Source: Micavibrio_C sp964577255
Lineage (GTDB): Bacteria > Pseudomonadota > Alphaproteobacteria > Micavibrionales > Micavibrionaceae
Reading direction: 5' to 3'
DNA: 24,142 bases
Assembly (NCBI GenBank): GCA_964577255.1
Contig: CAZNYM010000028.1
Location: forward strand, 1 to 24,142
Below are positions 23,224 to 24,142 of this stretch, one piece after another. The notes below the pieces were generated by a model. It was not told the DNA's origin. It saw nothing but the letters and a program-made list of their open reading frames with translations, and made no database searches. A program made the position numbers and the translations under genes. Each line of letters opens with the position of its first letter. The first letter of the stretch is position 1.

Positions 23224-24142
23224 GCGCCACGGTCATGAAATCGCCAAAACCGTTGAAGGCCGAGCGCGAGCATACGCCGTAGGCGCCGTGCTGCTCGAAC
23301 ACGATCCAGTCTCCCTCGGCGATGTCGGCCGGCAGCATGAAGGGGCCCTGCAGGATGTCGATGGAATCACAGGTGGGGCCCGCCAGGCGGAAACCCTCGA
23401 GCGCCTGCCCTTCCGTTTCCTGATGACCAGGGCGCACGCGGCGGACGGGGTAAGGAATGTTCCCCTGCTTGCCGCCCTCGAACAGGCCGCCATAGGTGCC
23501 GTCGTTGAGATGCAGCGTGTGGCCTTTATTCAGCTCCACGCGGGCGATCAGGCTGCTGCCGGTGCCGATCAGACCCCGGCCCGGCTCGGCCAGCAGTTCC
23601 GCGCCTTCGAATCCGCTGTCGGCCACAGCCTGTTGAATGGTCTGGAAGTAAAGCGCCTGCGCTGGCGGCACCATGTCCTGATAGGCGACCGGGAAGCCGC
23701 CGCCTACATCGAGCGCGTCGATCTTGACACCGCTTTCGCGCGCGATCTGGCCCGCCAGGGCGATGGCGCGGGCGTAGGCGTCCGGATCCAGGCACTGGGA
23801 GCCGACATGGAAGGAAATCCCAAGGCGCGCGCAGACCGGGCGGCACAGGCGCAGAAGCTCGACCGCGTCCGCAGCTGTAGCGCCGAATTTGCCACCCAGG
23901 GCGACATAGGCTTTGTCGTTCACCACGGCGATGCGCACGAACAGCTCGAGGTCGGCCGCCAGCTCGGTTTCCTGCAGGATCTTGTAAAGCTCGATCTGGT
24001 GGTCGAGCACGAAAGCGCGCACGCTATGCTGGCGGTAGGCTTCGGCAATCGCTTCGCGCGCCTTGATCGGGTGCATGAAATAGAGCTTGGCCCGCGGCGC
24101 CAGCTTGCGCAGCAGACGCACCTCGGCGATCGAGGCCACGTC
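23207..24142 (-). CDS. Ornithine/lysine decarboxylase (PLP, alanine-racemase fold), 5' end cut by window
   Basis: This fold-type III decarboxylase makes putrescine (or cadaverine) from ornithine (or lysine). About 311 codons are visible, open to the window edge; the N-terminal part with the PLP lysine is missing. The visible portion opens VASIAEVRLLRKLAPRAKLY, corresponding to the SxxEI helix after the lysine region, then KLYFMHPIKAREAI. It continues with the barrel motifs GISFHVGSQCLDPDAY, DVGGGFPV and ELLAEPGRGLIGTGSSL. The C-terminal domain contains GPTCDSIDIL, with the catalytic Cys contributed across the dimer, and HGAYGVCSRSAFNGFG. Residues that would separate ornithine from lysine preference are not decisive here. 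The stop lies 17 bases inside the dusB coding region. Confidence 0.92.
   Translation of the reverse strand, partial: DVASIAEVRLLRKLAPRAKLYFMHPIKAREAIAEAYRQHSVRAFVLDHQIELYKILQETELAADLELFVRIAVVNDKAYVALGGKFGATAADAVELLRLCRPVCARLGISFHVGSQCLDPDAYARAIALAGQIARESGVKIDALDVGGGFPVAYQDMVPPAQALYFQTIQQAVADSGFEGAELLAEPGRGLIGTGSSLIARVELNKGHTLHLNDGTYGGLFEGGKQGNIPYPVRRVRPGHQETEGQALEGFRLAGPTCDSIDILQGPFMLPADIAEGDWIVFEQHGAYGVCSRSAFNGFGDFMTVALKPRS

Overview
The window is GC-rich, densely coded DNA from what looks like an alphaproteobacterial chromosome. The alphaproteobacterial placement rests on the L28 N-terminus, two intracellular PHA depolymerases of the type common in that class, a gatC-gatA-(insert)-gatB cluster, an ornithine decarboxylase of the alanine-racemase fold, and a dispersed inverted repeat whose translation gives the familiar 'VIPAQAGIQ' phantom peptide. 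No species is claimed. There are 20 protein genes (two cut by the window edges), one tRNA, several promoter-like sites and a few repeats. No stretch over about 185 bases lacks a gene, and I see no CRISPR array, insertion sequence or rRNA.

Positions 1-7.9 kb are mostly housekeeping and storage metabolism. On the minus strand lie tgt (5' part only), rpmB with a lysine-rich tail, and a divergent CobD/CbiB-like membrane protein. On the plus strand are two tandem phaZ paralogs, a YgjP-type metallopeptidase and an APC amino-acid permease. An inverted repeat and ruvX (minus) follow. The second phaZ appears to start at an ATA codon, and the two phaZ copies share a 39-base identical tract.

Positions 7.9-13 kb hold gatC, gatA and gatB, which encode the amidotransferase that makes Gln-tRNA and/or Asn-tRNA. 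A small secreted protein with a duplicated four-cysteine pattern sits between gatA and gatB. Downstream are a TerD-domain protein with a large insertion, a small unknown gene and tRNA-Ser(GCT).

Positions 13.1-14.3 kb (minus) carry an AT-richer SAM-methyltransferase gene bounded by an 8-base direct repeat next to the tRNA, then a DUF1428 gene.

Positions 14.4-20.8 kb are the most unusual part. They encode three exported proteins: a von Willebrand A plus lectin-fold protein, an unknown protein translationally coupled to it, and a convergent 1189-residue protein. The large protein combines an N-terminal coiled coil, a region shared with its neighbour, a match to the pre-toxin TG motif of polymorphic toxins, and a likely papain/C39-like cysteine peptidase domain. 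Both transcription units have a TAGACA -35 box with 17-base spacing. I infer that they form one undescribed extracytoplasmic system.

Positions 21-24.1 kb return to ordinary genes: an LplT-like MFS transporter overlapping dusB, and a convergent, truncated ornithine/lysine decarboxylase.
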